NCBI GenBank assembly: GCA_034429195.1
Contig: DAOUGQ010000018.1
Location: forward strand, 310,001 to 374,000
DNA: 64,000 nt
Origin: UBA4782 sp034429195
GTDB lineage: Bacteria; Chloroflexota; Anaerolineae; Anaerolineales; Anaerolineaceae
Direction: 5' to 3'
The notes under the pieces are model-generated. The model was not told where the DNA came from. It saw nothing but the letters and a program-made list of their open reading frames with translations, and made no database searches. Shown piece after piece: positions 43,339 to 51,604 of this stretch (positions within the stretch are counted from its first letter, which is position 1; each line of letters opens with the position of its first letter). The position numbers and the translations under genes are program-made.

Positions 43339-45555
43339 ATGAACTATATAGGTAAGTCAATCTCAAAGATCGATGCAGTAGCAAAAGTGACGGGAAAAGC
43401 ATTATTCCCAGGTGATTTTAACAAACCTGATCAGCTTTACATGAAAGTTTTGTTTGCTCATAGACCGCATGCAAAAATATTAAATATTGATACTACTGAA
43501 GCCGAAAAAATGGATGGTGTTGTTGCAGTCTTTACCGCAAAAGATGTACCAGTTAATGAGTATGGGTTAGGTACAAAAGATCAGCCAGTTCTATGTGGTC
43601 CTGGATCATCAAAACCTTATACCGATCGGGTAAGATTTGTGGGCGATCAGGTTGCTCTAGTTGTTGCAGAAACAGAAGAGATTGCTACTAATGCCCGTAA
43701 TTGCATTCGTGTAGATTACGAAGACCTTCCTGTTGTTGATGACAGGCATGCTGCAATGGCAGATGATGCTGTGCTTCTACACCCAGATCGAGGTACTAAT
43801 GTTTTCTGTCATTTTCGCATCCGGAAAGGTGACATAGATAAAGGCTTTCGGGATGCAGATGTCATCATAGAAAGCGAATATCGTACTCCTTTGCAAGAGC
43901 ACGTTTTTCTCCAACCAGAGGCAGGTTTTTCTTATATCGATGATGAAGGGCGTGTAACTGTTGTCGTTGCAGGTCAATGGACTCATGAGGACAGGGAGCA
44001 AATTGCTCATGCTTTGGGACTACCTGAAGAGCAAATTAGAGTTATTTATCCTGCAATTGGTGGTGCATTTGGCGGTAGAGAGGACATGTCTGTCCAAATT
44101 ATTTTGGCATTGGCTGCATGGCGATTGTCACAAAAAGGAATAAATCGACCAGTAAAGATCATCTGGAGTCGTGAGGAATCGATCATTGGGCATCATAAGC
44201 GACATCCGTATACATTACGCTGCAAATGGGGAGCCAAAAAGAATGGAAAACTAACAGCTGCAAGAGTAGAAATCATCGCTGATGGTGGCGCATATATTTA
44301 TACCTCTCCAAAAGTTTTGGGAAATGCCACCTTGATGTGTACTGGACCATATGAAATTCCAAATGTAAGTGTCGATTCGTACGCTGTGTACACTAACAAT
44401 ATCCCCAATGGTGCTTTCCGTGGATTTGGAGGTCCACAAGGGGCTTTTGCTGCAGAAAGTCAAATGAACAAACTCGCAGAAGCGTTAAAGATGGATCCCG
44501 TTGAATTGCGTATGAAAAATATACTGCGAGAAGGATCACTCCTGTCAGTTGGTACTCCGCTACCCAAAGGAGCATCTATTGATAAAGTTATTGAGCAATG
44601 TGCAATAAAAGCTGGATGGACTCAAAAAGATGGAAAATGGGTAAAGCCTGAATGCTCCCCAGTCATTGGAAAAGAACATTTGAAACATGGTATTGGGTTT
44701 GGCTGTGCGTTTAAGAATATCGGTTTTTCATTTGGCGCGCCAGAACAATGTCAGGCAAAAATTGCATTATATGGTGATACTGAGATCGAAAAAGCAGTGG
44801 TCTTCCATTCAGGAGCTGATGTTGGCCAGGGTGCCCATACAGTATTTACGCAGATGGCTGCAGAAGCTCTTGGAATTTCCATTGATAAAGTCGAAATGGT
44901 TGTTTCTGATACGGCTTATACCCTTAATTCTGGTAGTGCATCGGCATCACGAATGACATTCATGGCAGGTAATTCAATTAAAGGTGCAGCTGCTCTTGCT
45001 CTTGAAAAATGGAGTAATGAAGAGAGACCAGCTATAGCCGAATATCAGTATCGAGCACCAAAAACTACACCTTATGACCCTGAAACTGGTAAAGCCACAC
45101 CAAATTTCGCCTATGGATACGTAGCACAGGTAGTTGAAGTGGCTGTAGATACCGAAACTGGGCAGGTTCATATCCTTAATGTGATTTGTGCTGATGATGT
45201 GGGGCATGCAGTAAACCCAATGCTGGTTCAAGGTCAGGTAGAAGGAGCTATTGTTCAGGCTGCTGGCTATGCTACATTGGAGAATTTTATTCAGGAAAAA
45301 GCCATTCCCAAAACGACTAAACTGTCTACCTATTTGATCCCTACAGTTCTTGATATTCCAGGAAAAGTTGAATCGCTAATCCTTGAGTATGAAGAACCCA
45401 ATGGCCCCTGGGGTGTTCGCGGGATGGGTGAAATGCCATTTTTACCTCTTGCACCAGCAATTGTTGATGCAGTTCATCAAGCAGTTGGTATATGGTTCAA
45501 TGAATTTCCCCTTACAGGCGAAAGAGTCCTCAAAGAAATCGGAGGGCTCGACTGA
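43339..45555 (+). CDS. Molybdenum hydroxylase 3: molybdopterin subunit
   Basis: 738 residues, Mo-binding domains only. Landmarks are IDAVAKVTGKALFPGD at the N-terminus, IGGAFGGREDMS, NGAFRGFGGPQGAFAAE (substrate-site Arg), GADVGQGAHTVFTQMAAEAL and PWGVRGMGEMPFLPL, whose Glu is the catalytic base. Several segments (TGKALFPGD, QCQAKIALYG, APKTTPYDPETGK) run parallel to hydroxylase 1, so the two are probably paralogues. CGAGG stands 5 bases before the ATG. The end carries GGAGG and the overlapping CTGA that appears to start the next gene. Confidence 0.93.
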   Translation: MNYIGKSISKIDAVAKVTGKALFPGDFNKPDQLYMKVLFAHRPHAKILNIDTTEAEKMDGVVAVFTAKDVPVNEYGLGTKDQPVLCGPGSSKPYTDRVRFVGDQVALVVAETEEIATNARNCIRVDYEDLPVVDDRHAAMADDAVLLHPDRGTNVFCHFRIRKGDIDKGFRDADVIIESEYRTPLQEHVFLQPEAGFSYIDDEGRVTVVVAGQWTHEDREQIAHALGLPEEQIRVIYPAIGGAFGGREDMSVQIILALAAWRLSQKGINRPVKIIWSREESIIGHHKRHPYTLRCKWGAKKNGKLTAARVEIIADGGAYIYTSPKVLGNATLMCTGPYEIPNVSVDSYAVYTNNIPNGAFRGFGGPQGAFAAESQMNKLAEALKMDPVELRMKNILREGSLLSVGTPLPKGASIDKVIEQCAIKAGWTQKDGKWVKPECSPVIGKEHLKHGIGFGCAFKNIGFSFGAPEQCQAKIALYGDTEIEKAVVFHSGADVGQGAHTVFTQMAAEALGISIDKVEMVVSDTAYTLNSGSASASRMTFMAGNSIKGAAALALEKWSNEERPAIAEYQYRAPKTTPYDPETGKATPNFAYGYVAQVVEVAVDTETGQVHILNVICADDVGHAVNPMLVQGQVEGAIVQAAGYATLENFIQEKAIPKTTKLSTYLIPTVLDIPGKVESLILEYEEPNGPWGVRGMGEMPFLPLAPAIVDAVHQAVGIWFNEFPLTGERVLKEIGGLD

Positions 45556-46136
45556 AAGATGTTGCAGCGATCCTCCTGGCTGCAGGAGGATCAAAACGAT
45601 TTGGACAATCGAAACTATTGTTTCCCTGGAAGGGGAAACCGATAATATGGCATGTTGCAAAGACGATTAACAACACACAAATTACACAGATTGTCGTCGT
45701 CTTGGGAAAAAATTCTAAACAGGTACAATCAGCTCTTAAGGATTTTTCCTTCACATTCATAGAAAACAAGTTATGGAATTCTGGCCAGGCAAGTTCCATT
45801 GCTGAAGGGGTAAAAGTTCTTGATAAGAAAATAGCGGCTGCAATTTTTTTCGTGGGAGATCAACCACTCATTTCTTGCGAGCTTATTGATCATGTGATCG
45901 ATGCCTGGAAATCGCAATCAGGAGATATTTTTGTTCCTCATTGTGGCGAGCAAAGAGGAAATCCGGTTTTATTTTCACGCAACACCTTTTCAAAACTGTT
46001 AACCTTAACAGGCGATCGAGGCGGAAAAGAAATATTTCACGAATTTAATGTAACCCTGGTACCCTGGTCACGACCAGAAGAATTCATGGATATTGATACA
46101 CAGGAAGACTATCAAAAGTTAATAAAAATAATATGA
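45552..46136 (+). CDS. MocA-like molybdenum cofactor nucleotidyltransferase, probable CTG start
   Basis: About 194 residues. The nucleotide-binding signature is ILLAAGGSKRFGQSKLLFPW at about residues 7-26, and the catalytic region has FFVGDQPLISCELI and RGNPVLFS. MocA-type enzymes attach CMP to molybdenum cofactor for hydroxylases. No ATG, GTG or TTG precedes the signature in frame after the stop at 45501. The only fit is CTG at 45552, which overlaps the previous TGA (CTGA) and stands six bases after GGAGG. A TTG at 45618 lies inside the signature and would destroy it. Confidence 0.85.
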   Translation: MKDVAAILLAAGGSKRFGQSKLLFPWKGKPIIWHVAKTINNTQITQIVVVLGKNSKQVQSALKDFSFTFIENKLWNSGQASSIAEGVKVLDKKIAAAIFFVGDQPLISCELIDHVIDAWKSQSGDIFVPHCGEQRGNPVLFSRNTFSKLLTLTGDRGGKEIFHEFNVTLVPWSRPEEFMDIDTQEDYQKLIKII

Positions 46137-46151
46137 GTTCAGTAAACTAGA

Positions 46152-46766
46152 ATGAACGTAACTGCGATTGTTCTTGCTGCTGGTTTATCAACAAGGATGG
46201 GAGAAAATAAACTACTGTTACCGTGGCGGCGGGGACGATCAATTATTCATTGGGTTGTGGAGCAAATTATCGCATCAGGAGTAAAAGATATTCTCTTGGT
46301 CACAGGAAGAGATCGAGAGAAGGTAGAGAACGAAACCACATTTGACGAGGTCAGGTATATATTCAATCCGGACTATTCTGATGGCGAAATGCTACATTCG
46401 TTGCAATGTGGTATTCGAGCTCTATCAGAAGATTGCGAGTGTATTCTCATCGTGCTTGGCGACCAGCCTCAATTGGACCAATTCGTAATTGGCGCAATAC
46501 TTGAATATCATGAACTGTATCCCGAAGAGGTTTTAATTGTGCCCAGCTATCAAAAGCGAAAAGGGCATCCCTGGTTAGTTGGTAGACCATTATGGAAATC
46601 GATAATGGATTTGAAACCACCTCAAAATTTAAGAACTTTTCTCATCCAGCACAATGAAGAAATCAAATATGTTAGTGTGAATAACCCTGCCATCCTGGTT
46701 GACATGGATACACCAGAAGAATATCAAAATGCCCTGAAAAACATGGAAAAGGAAAAGAATAACTAA
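46152..46766 (+). CDS. Second MocA-like nucleotidyltransferase
   Basis: 204 residues, the same family as the preceding gene: IVLAAGLSTRMGENKLLLPW at the N-terminus, LIVLGDQPQLDQFVIGAIL in the middle, KGHPWLVGRPLW and VDMDTPEEYQNAL near the end. Two tandem copies suggest division of labour, for example CTP-specific against another nucleotide or different hydroxylase clients. It is the last gene of the 18-gene run. Its stop overlaps that of the converging DUF2007 gene (46763-46766), and a perfect hairpin follows 15 bases later. Confidence 0.9.
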   Translation: MNVTAIVLAAGLSTRMGENKLLLPWRRGRSIIHWVVEQIIASGVKDILLVTGRDREKVENETTFDEVRYIFNPDYSDGEMLHSLQCGIRALSEDCECILIVLGDQPQLDQFVIGAILEYHELYPEEVLIVPSYQKRKGHPWLVGRPLWKSIMDLKPPQNLRTFLIQHNEEIKYVSVNNPAILVDMDTPEEYQNALKNMEKEKNN

Positions 46767-47089
46767 TTATGTGATGGATCATTGGAAGATTCTTCTGAAG
46801 AATCTTCCAAGAAATCATTTGAAGATAGATCTATAGGATTATTCATAGAATTTGCTTGATCATTCAACATTTGCTCGATCAATTTGGATGCCCGTTCTGA
46901 ATCCTTTTCATGAACGTAAATATGAGCTGCACCTAATTCACCTTGAGTAAAACCATATACTATGCCAGCAGATTCTTGATACACAACAGATTCAATTTCA
47001 TACGATTGTAGAAATAATCTGATCGTTTCTGCATCAAGCATCCCATATGCAGTATAAATTTCAACCATTTTTGGATTTGCGTCCATCAT
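46763..47089 (-). CDS. DUF2007-like putative signal-transducing protein
   Basis: 108 residues. The first 75 residues look like DUF2007: EIYTAYGMLDAETIRLFLQ, then SVVYQESAGIVYGFTQGELG and AHIYVHEKDSERASKLIEQ, a ferredoxin-like fold of unknown function. The C-terminal tail is acidic and Ser/Asn-rich (DSSEESSND). It is encoded over a perfect 14-base inverted repeat, so the tail's composition may reflect the DNA element. It overlaps the methyltransferase gene upstream by 4 bases and converges with the molybdenum cluster. Confidence 0.78.
   Translation of the reverse strand: MMDANPKMVEIYTAYGMLDAETIRLFLQSYEIESVVYQESAGIVYGFTQGELGAAHIYVHEKDSERASKLIEQMLNDQANSMNNPIDLSSNDFLEDSSEESSNDPSHN
46782..46810. 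repeat. Perfect inverted repeat, 14-base arms, one-base centre
   Basis: TTGGAAGATTCTTC (46782-46795), T, then GAAGAATCTTCCAA (46797-46810). It begins 15 bases after the stop of the last gene of the molybdenum/F420 cluster and lies in the coding region for the tail of the DUF2007 protein. Transcribed from either side it would form a very stable hairpin. There is no T-run, so a factor-assisted or bidirectional end of transcription, or a protein-binding site, are the options. Confidence 0.85.
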
Positions 47090-47658
47090 TCAATCCTTTT
47101 CTTGCCAACAATTTGGACAATACTTCGATCTCTTATCCCTTCTTTCGTTAACCAACCATCATATATATGAATGATATCAAATTCAGAAAAGTATTGCGAT
47201 ACCATACCCGGCTCCATAAGATGGTTTGGATTGAGACCAGGTTTCTTCTCCATCATGGGAGTGGTAAGCACTTCAAAGAATAAATATCCTCCCGGTTTCA
47301 ACATTTTGGTAAGTATTGGGATCAGAGTTGGTTGATAATAATAAAAATTTAGGATGACATCAGGTTGCAATTGTGGCAACGGAGCATTTTCAAGATCAGC
47401 AATGAATACTCTCAATTGAGGACAACGAGTTTTTGCTTTAATAAGCGCTTTTAGAGAAATATCAACTCCGTAAACTGTAAGACCTTGATGTGCAAGCAAG
47501 CAAGCATCCCTTCCAAGTCCCATCGCAATATCAAGCGCTACTCCGCTTTTTGGTAGTAAATATATATATTTTTGTAATAACTCCCGCGGATCAGTTGTAT
47601 GGTACGTCTTGTCTTCCTGATAACGATAATTCCAACGTAAAGCATCATCGCGCGACAT
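47086..47658 (-). CDS. Class I SAM-dependent methyltransferase (TehB-like)
   Basis: 190 residues. Motif I is ALDIAMGLGRDACLLAHQG near residue 37-55, followed by VYGVDISLKALIKAK (acidic loop for the SAM ribose), LENAPLPQLQPDVILNFYYY and LKPGGYLFFEVLT. The N-terminus RWNYRYQEDKTYHTTDP resembles TehB/thiol-type small-molecule methyltransferases. The substrate is unknown. It overlaps the MrfB-like gene by 14 bases and the DUF2007 gene by 4, so it belongs to the mrfA-mrfB-methyltransferase-DUF2007 relay. Confidence 0.85.
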   Translation of the reverse strand: MSRDDALRWNYRYQEDKTYHTTDPRELLQKYIYLLPKSGVALDIAMGLGRDACLLAHQGLTVYGVDISLKALIKAKTRCPQLRVFIADLENAPLPQLQPDVILNFYYYQPTLIPILTKMLKPGGYLFFEVLTTPMMEKKPGLNPNHLMEPGMVSQYFSEFDIIHIYDGWLTKEGIRDRSIVQIVGKKRIE

Positions 47659-48922
47659 CTTCGGAATCTCCTAGCTTGATAACATGATTGATTTTTTTCA
47701 ATAAACGGTTTAGCCTGTTATTTAAATTTGATTCTTGTTTTCTTGTTGAATAGATTTTGTTCTTTGGCAGGTATGATATTGCCTTCACTGTATAGGTATA
47801 AGCCATTTGAAGATCGCTGGCTTGATGTTCATAATATTTCGCTAGTTCCACACAGGCATCAATATTTCCCAGCGAAGCTGCCTTCGCCCATAGATGGATG
47901 GCATCAGCATAATATCCATTCCGCTTACAGAGTTCAGCATAACGTAAAAGAGCAGGCATTTCCAATTCATCTGGTAGTCCATTTTCAATGCCCTTGGCGT
48001 ATAGTCTGGCTGCAATTTCTGACATCGAAATTTTCTCAAAGACCCTGGCAAGCCCAATATAATCAGCACCTGATGAAGAAATACGAAATGGCTGAAAGGG
48101 CGACTCAAGCATCTGGCTTGTTGTACAGAAAAGGGCTGCAAGAGATACGATGTCAATTGCATTGTGATAAAAGACACCTACCAATGGCTGTGGATCTCTC
48201 GATTGTAGATATTCAAAATAAAGCTGAGGCACCAACCAACCTGGAACTTCTTCCTGGCTGCGTTGATATCCCAGAATATTTACTTCCATATCTTTTAATG
48301 TGCGCGATTCCTGACTATATTTCCAGACCTGCCTGACCAAATGAAGAAGATCGATATGCTTCCATTCACCCATTTCGAATGGAAAATGGTTTTGGATATG
48401 CCGGCTACGTAAAAGTGGGATATCGAAGCTTTTACCGTTGTATGTCACAACACAAGAATAATTCTTGGTGATACGCGCCAGAACAGCCAATAAAGCCTGC
48501 TCTTCCGATGGGTCACGCATGAATAATTGCCTGACCACAAAACTTGATTGCTCAAACCACCCCAGACCGATCATGAAGGCGAAAGTACCAGTACCTCCAG
48601 CCAGCCCACTTGTTTCAGTATCAAGGAACAGCGTTGTATTTATATCAGGTTCATCTTCATCTCTAAATTTTGCCCATCGCGAGATGTTTATTAATGATTC
48701 AGTGGGAATAAGTGGTTGTTCCCCATGATTATATGGGAATGTATATCGGGTTGTTGCAATAAAAATTTCTCCAAATTGTGTACTTTCATACTCGCCTTGA
48801 ATCAGATCTTCGATCGCAGGAAGTTTAACCTCTACTTGATGGTCAGGAAGTTGAGATGTGCCAACTTTTACCCCCAAGCCATCTAATTTTTTGAGCAGAT
48901 CAGAAATATCATCCATGATCAT
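47645..48922 (-). CDS. mrfB: MrfB/YprB-like RNase H-fold exonuclease with helical repeats
   Basis: 425 residues. The DEDDh-type exonuclease core has LFLDTETSGLAGGTG near residue 98 (D and E), VVTYNGKSFDIPLLRSR (D) and FYHNAIDIVSLAALF (H and D). After about residue 290 there are TPR-like helical repeats (LRYAELCKRNGYYADAIHLW). In Bacillus subtilis, MrfB and the helicase MrfA act together to remove mitomycin lesions independently of UvrABC. Here the helicase gene is directly upstream with a 14-base overlap, supporting the same partnership. Confidence 0.88.
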   Translation of the reverse strand: MIMDDISDLLKKLDGLGVKVGTSQLPDHQVEVKLPAIEDLIQGEYESTQFGEIFIATTRYTFPYNHGEQPLIPTESLINISRWAKFRDEDEPDINTTLFLDTETSGLAGGTGTFAFMIGLGWFEQSSFVVRQLFMRDPSEEQALLAVLARITKNYSCVVTYNGKSFDIPLLRSRHIQNHFPFEMGEWKHIDLLHLVRQVWKYSQESRTLKDMEVNILGYQRSQEEVPGWLVPQLYFEYLQSRDPQPLVGVFYHNAIDIVSLAALFCTTSQMLESPFQPFRISSSGADYIGLARVFEKISMSEIAARLYAKGIENGLPDELEMPALLRYAELCKRNGYYADAIHLWAKAASLGNIDACVELAKYYEHQASDLQMAYTYTVKAISYLPKNKIYSTRKQESNLNNRLNRLLKKINHVIKLGDSEDVAR

Positions 48923-51467
48923 CGACTACCATCGCCTTTAATAATGCTAAAGTCTCTTTCTTTCCACCAGTTCCATTTTCTCCTGCAGGTCCGACGCAAC
49001 CAGGGCAGCCATCTTCGCAAGTGCAATGCTGAACCAGATCAAGACTGCTTCTCAAAAGGTCAGAGTGAGATTGATAAAGACTCTGTGCCAAACCAATCCC
49101 TCCTGGTGTATGGTCGTAGATCATTACAGTGGGTTGCCCTTCAGCAAATTCTGCTTTAGGATCAGCAAAAGAACCTAAATCTGTTGGGTCGCACATAACA
49201 AATAACGGTGCAAGATTAAGCAATACATATCGCAAACCAGATAAACCGGTACGGGTACGAACAATCATTTCAACTCGACGATGGCAGGCAGGACATAAAG
49301 TGATTAGATTGCCAGGCATGTTGGCTTCTTGATATGAAGAAAATGTTTTAAAAGGGGTTTTATGATGAATATGTAGCGTCTGGTTGGTACCTGATGTACC
49401 ACAAAGGGTGCAGGTGAAGTTATCCCGTTTTAAAATTGTCAGGCGAATATTCTTCCAATCGGGTCCATATTGATTTTCATCGCCTGACCAGGAATTCAAT
49501 TCACGCAAACTGTCAACCACCTTCTTTCCCAATGTCAACCAGTAACCAGTTGTATCCAATGTATTGGGTGGTAGATCAAGGTCATGGGTTGAAAGGATTT
49601 CATTATTCGACCAACGAATTTTCTTATATCCGATCACCTTATTTAATACCCTGATATCACCATAAAACCGGTTGATCTCTGCTGACCGAGTTTCATGAAC
49701 CGGGATTGCATACTCAATTTTTATTTCATTGCGTGGTTCTGTATAGTAATCAAGAGATACTGGCTCTAAAAGAGCCTGCCCTTTTTCCAGATCCAGCTCT
49801 CGTACGAGGTAACTCTCTCCCTGGTGCAGGTAAACAGCATCGGGATGTACCATCCAGATTGCACTGGGGGCGTCTACTATACCGATGGAGAGAAACCTGT
49901 CTCCATCCGGAATTTTGAGGCTGACAATTGAACCAGCACTCGTTCGAAGATTAAGACCATCAGCCGGATATTTATCAGCAGTCCAATAATAAGTATTTGA
50001 GTTATTGTAGACTTGCTTATCTTTCACTAAAAACATCAATAATCCCTGCAGTAGAGTGTCTGGAACATTGCCAAAGTGCTCGCCATCATGGAACGGAAGC
50101 TCAAATGCAGCACAACGCAGGTGACCAAGTAAGATTAAGAGGTTATTGGGATCACATCTGGCATTCTCAGGAGAACGATCCAATAAAAACTCTGGATGTT
50201 TCATTAAATATTGATCCAGAGGAAATTGTGAAGCGATCAAGGCAGCCAACGCAGCCTCATTTTTTCGCCCGGCTCTGCCAGATTGTTGAACGGTAGCCGC
50301 AATTGTTCCAGGATAACCTACCATTACCACAGCATTTATACCACCAATATCGATGCCCAATTCGAGGGCATTTGTAGCCACAACCGCCCGTGTTTCACCA
50401 GATCTCAATTGTCTCTCTATGGCTCGCCTTTCTGCTGGCAAGTATCCACTGCGATAACCATGAATGTTCACATCTGGGAAAAGGGTGTGAAGTTGCCTGT
50501 ATAAAATTTCTACTGAACGCCTTGTTTTCATAAAGATCAGAATTTGTTGACCATAAGCCATCAAATCTGATGCAAAGCGGATACATTCAGCCACTGGATT
50601 CTGTCGGATACCCAGGTCATGCTGTATGATCGGAGGGTTGATCATCAGAAAATATTTTTTTCCTTGCGGTGAGCCATTTTTTGAGATCCAGTGAACATTT
50701 TCTTCGATCAAATTACTGGCATGTTCAACCGGATTGGCAATTGTAGCTGAAGTCATGATAAATTGTGGGCGTGCACCATAAAAATTACAAATACGTTTCA
50801 GCCTTCGAATCACATTGATGATGTTTGCACCAAAAACACCTCTATAGGTGTGAATTTCATCCAGAACAACATACCGTAAATTCCTGAAGAATTGCTCCCA
50901 CAGGGTATGGTGCGGCAGCATTGCCATATGAAGCATGTCTGGATTGGTGATCAATAATCGTACTTTGCTCCGAATTTGTTGTCTTTGCGTGGGAGGTGTA
51001 TCGCCATCATAAATCCCAGTGATAATTTTTGGAGTACCATCATCAAAGCTTACTCGCTCCATAAAAACAATCAGGCGTTGCAATGATTGAAGTTGGTCTT
51101 GTGCTAAAGCCTTCGTGGGAAATATGAACAGCGCGGTAGGGTTTTCAGATGAGCTCGCAGCTTGAAGTACCGGTAGTTGGTAGCAGAGAGACTTTCCGCT
51201 TGAGGTTCCTGTTGTAATAACAATATTTTCCCCTTGAGATACCGCTTCCCAGGCTTCTGATTGGTGTGAATACAACTGATTGATCCCAAGACTCTGTAAA
51301 GCCGATTTCAATATACCATTTAGATCGTCTGGAATGTCAGTGAAGATTGGGTCACGCGCTGGTTGTACAACCCAATGCTGGATTGTCTCTCCCAAAACAG
51401 GGTCATTCTGCCATTGAGAAAAAATATGGTCAACCTGAGAACGTTCTTGTGAATTATTCAATAACAT
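48909..51467 (-). CDS. mrfA: MrfA/YprA-like DEAD/DEAH helicase with inserted HNH motif
   Basis: 852 residues. Walker A ITTGTSSGKSLCYQLP is near residue 90, the DEIH box (VVLDEIHTYRG) near 202, and the second RecA domain has TNALELGIDIGGINAVV and QQSGRAGRKNEA. The C-terminal DUF1998/MZB region ends in a Cys cluster, CTCEDGCPGC. Upstream of that, about residues 675-730, there is an HNH-like zinc motif: CTLCG, LHIHHKTPF, NLITLCPACHRR. Helicases of this family unwind DNA for mitomycin repair with MrfB. The HNH segment suggests nicking activity in the same chain; whether it is catalytic is not shown. Confidence 0.9.
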   Translation of the reverse strand: MLLNNSQERSQVDHIFSQWQNDPVLGETIQHWVVQPARDPIFTDIPDDLNGILKSALQSLGINQLYSHQSEAWEAVSQGENIVITTGTSSGKSLCYQLPVLQAASSSENPTALFIFPTKALAQDQLQSLQRLIVFMERVSFDDGTPKIITGIYDGDTPPTQRQQIRSKVRLLITNPDMLHMAMLPHHTLWEQFFRNLRYVVLDEIHTYRGVFGANIINVIRRLKRICNFYGARPQFIMTSATIANPVEHASNLIEENVHWISKNGSPQGKKYFLMINPPIIQHDLGIRQNPVAECIRFASDLMAYGQQILIFMKTRRSVEILYRQLHTLFPDVNIHGYRSGYLPAERRAIERQLRSGETRAVVATNALELGIDIGGINAVVMVGYPGTIAATVQQSGRAGRKNEAALAALIASQFPLDQYLMKHPEFLLDRSPENARCDPNNLLILLGHLRCAAFELPFHDGEHFGNVPDTLLQGLLMFLVKDKQVYNNSNTYYWTADKYPADGLNLRTSAGSIVSLKIPDGDRFLSIGIVDAPSAIWMVHPDAVYLHQGESYLVRELDLEKGQALLEPVSLDYYTEPRNEIKIEYAIPVHETRSAEINRFYGDIRVLNKVIGYKKIRWSNNEILSTHDLDLPPNTLDTTGYWLTLGKKVVDSLRELNSWSGDENQYGPDWKNIRLTILKRDNFTCTLCGTSGTNQTLHIHHKTPFKTFSSYQEANMPGNLITLCPACHRRVEMIVRTRTGLSGLRYVLLNLAPLFVMCDPTDLGSFADPKAEFAEGQPTVMIYDHTPGGIGLAQSLYQSHSDLLRSSLDLVQHCTCEDGCPGCVGPAGENGTGGKKETLALLKAMVVDDHG

Positions 51468-51531
51468 ATAATCACTCTGCAGTTTTTATTTTACCCGAAT
51501 TTATAGAAAATATATTCAGTAAAATGCTGAT

Positions 51532-51560
51532 TTGTTTAAGTCCCTAATCTGGTTTATACT
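51532..51560 (+). promoter_or_regulatory. Sigma70-like promoter of the GH4-pfkB operon
   Basis: TTGTTT (51532-51537), a 17-base spacer, and TATACT (51555-51560): 4/6 and 5/6 to consensus at optimal spacing. Transcription would start near 51567, leaving a leader of about 38 bases before the ATG at 51605, which has GAGGTG just upstream. The region from 51468 to 51531 must hold the divergent promoter of the mrfA gene, for which I see no convincing hexamers. Confidence 0.6.
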
Positions 51561-51604
51561 CATCACATTGTAAGGTAATATCGTATTGTGGAGATGAGGT
51601 GAAA

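Noticed and set aside
47728..48336. 202-codon open frame opposite the mrfB gene
   Set aside because: It is the antisense shadow of a well-supported gene, with composition unlike a folded protein and no ribosome site.
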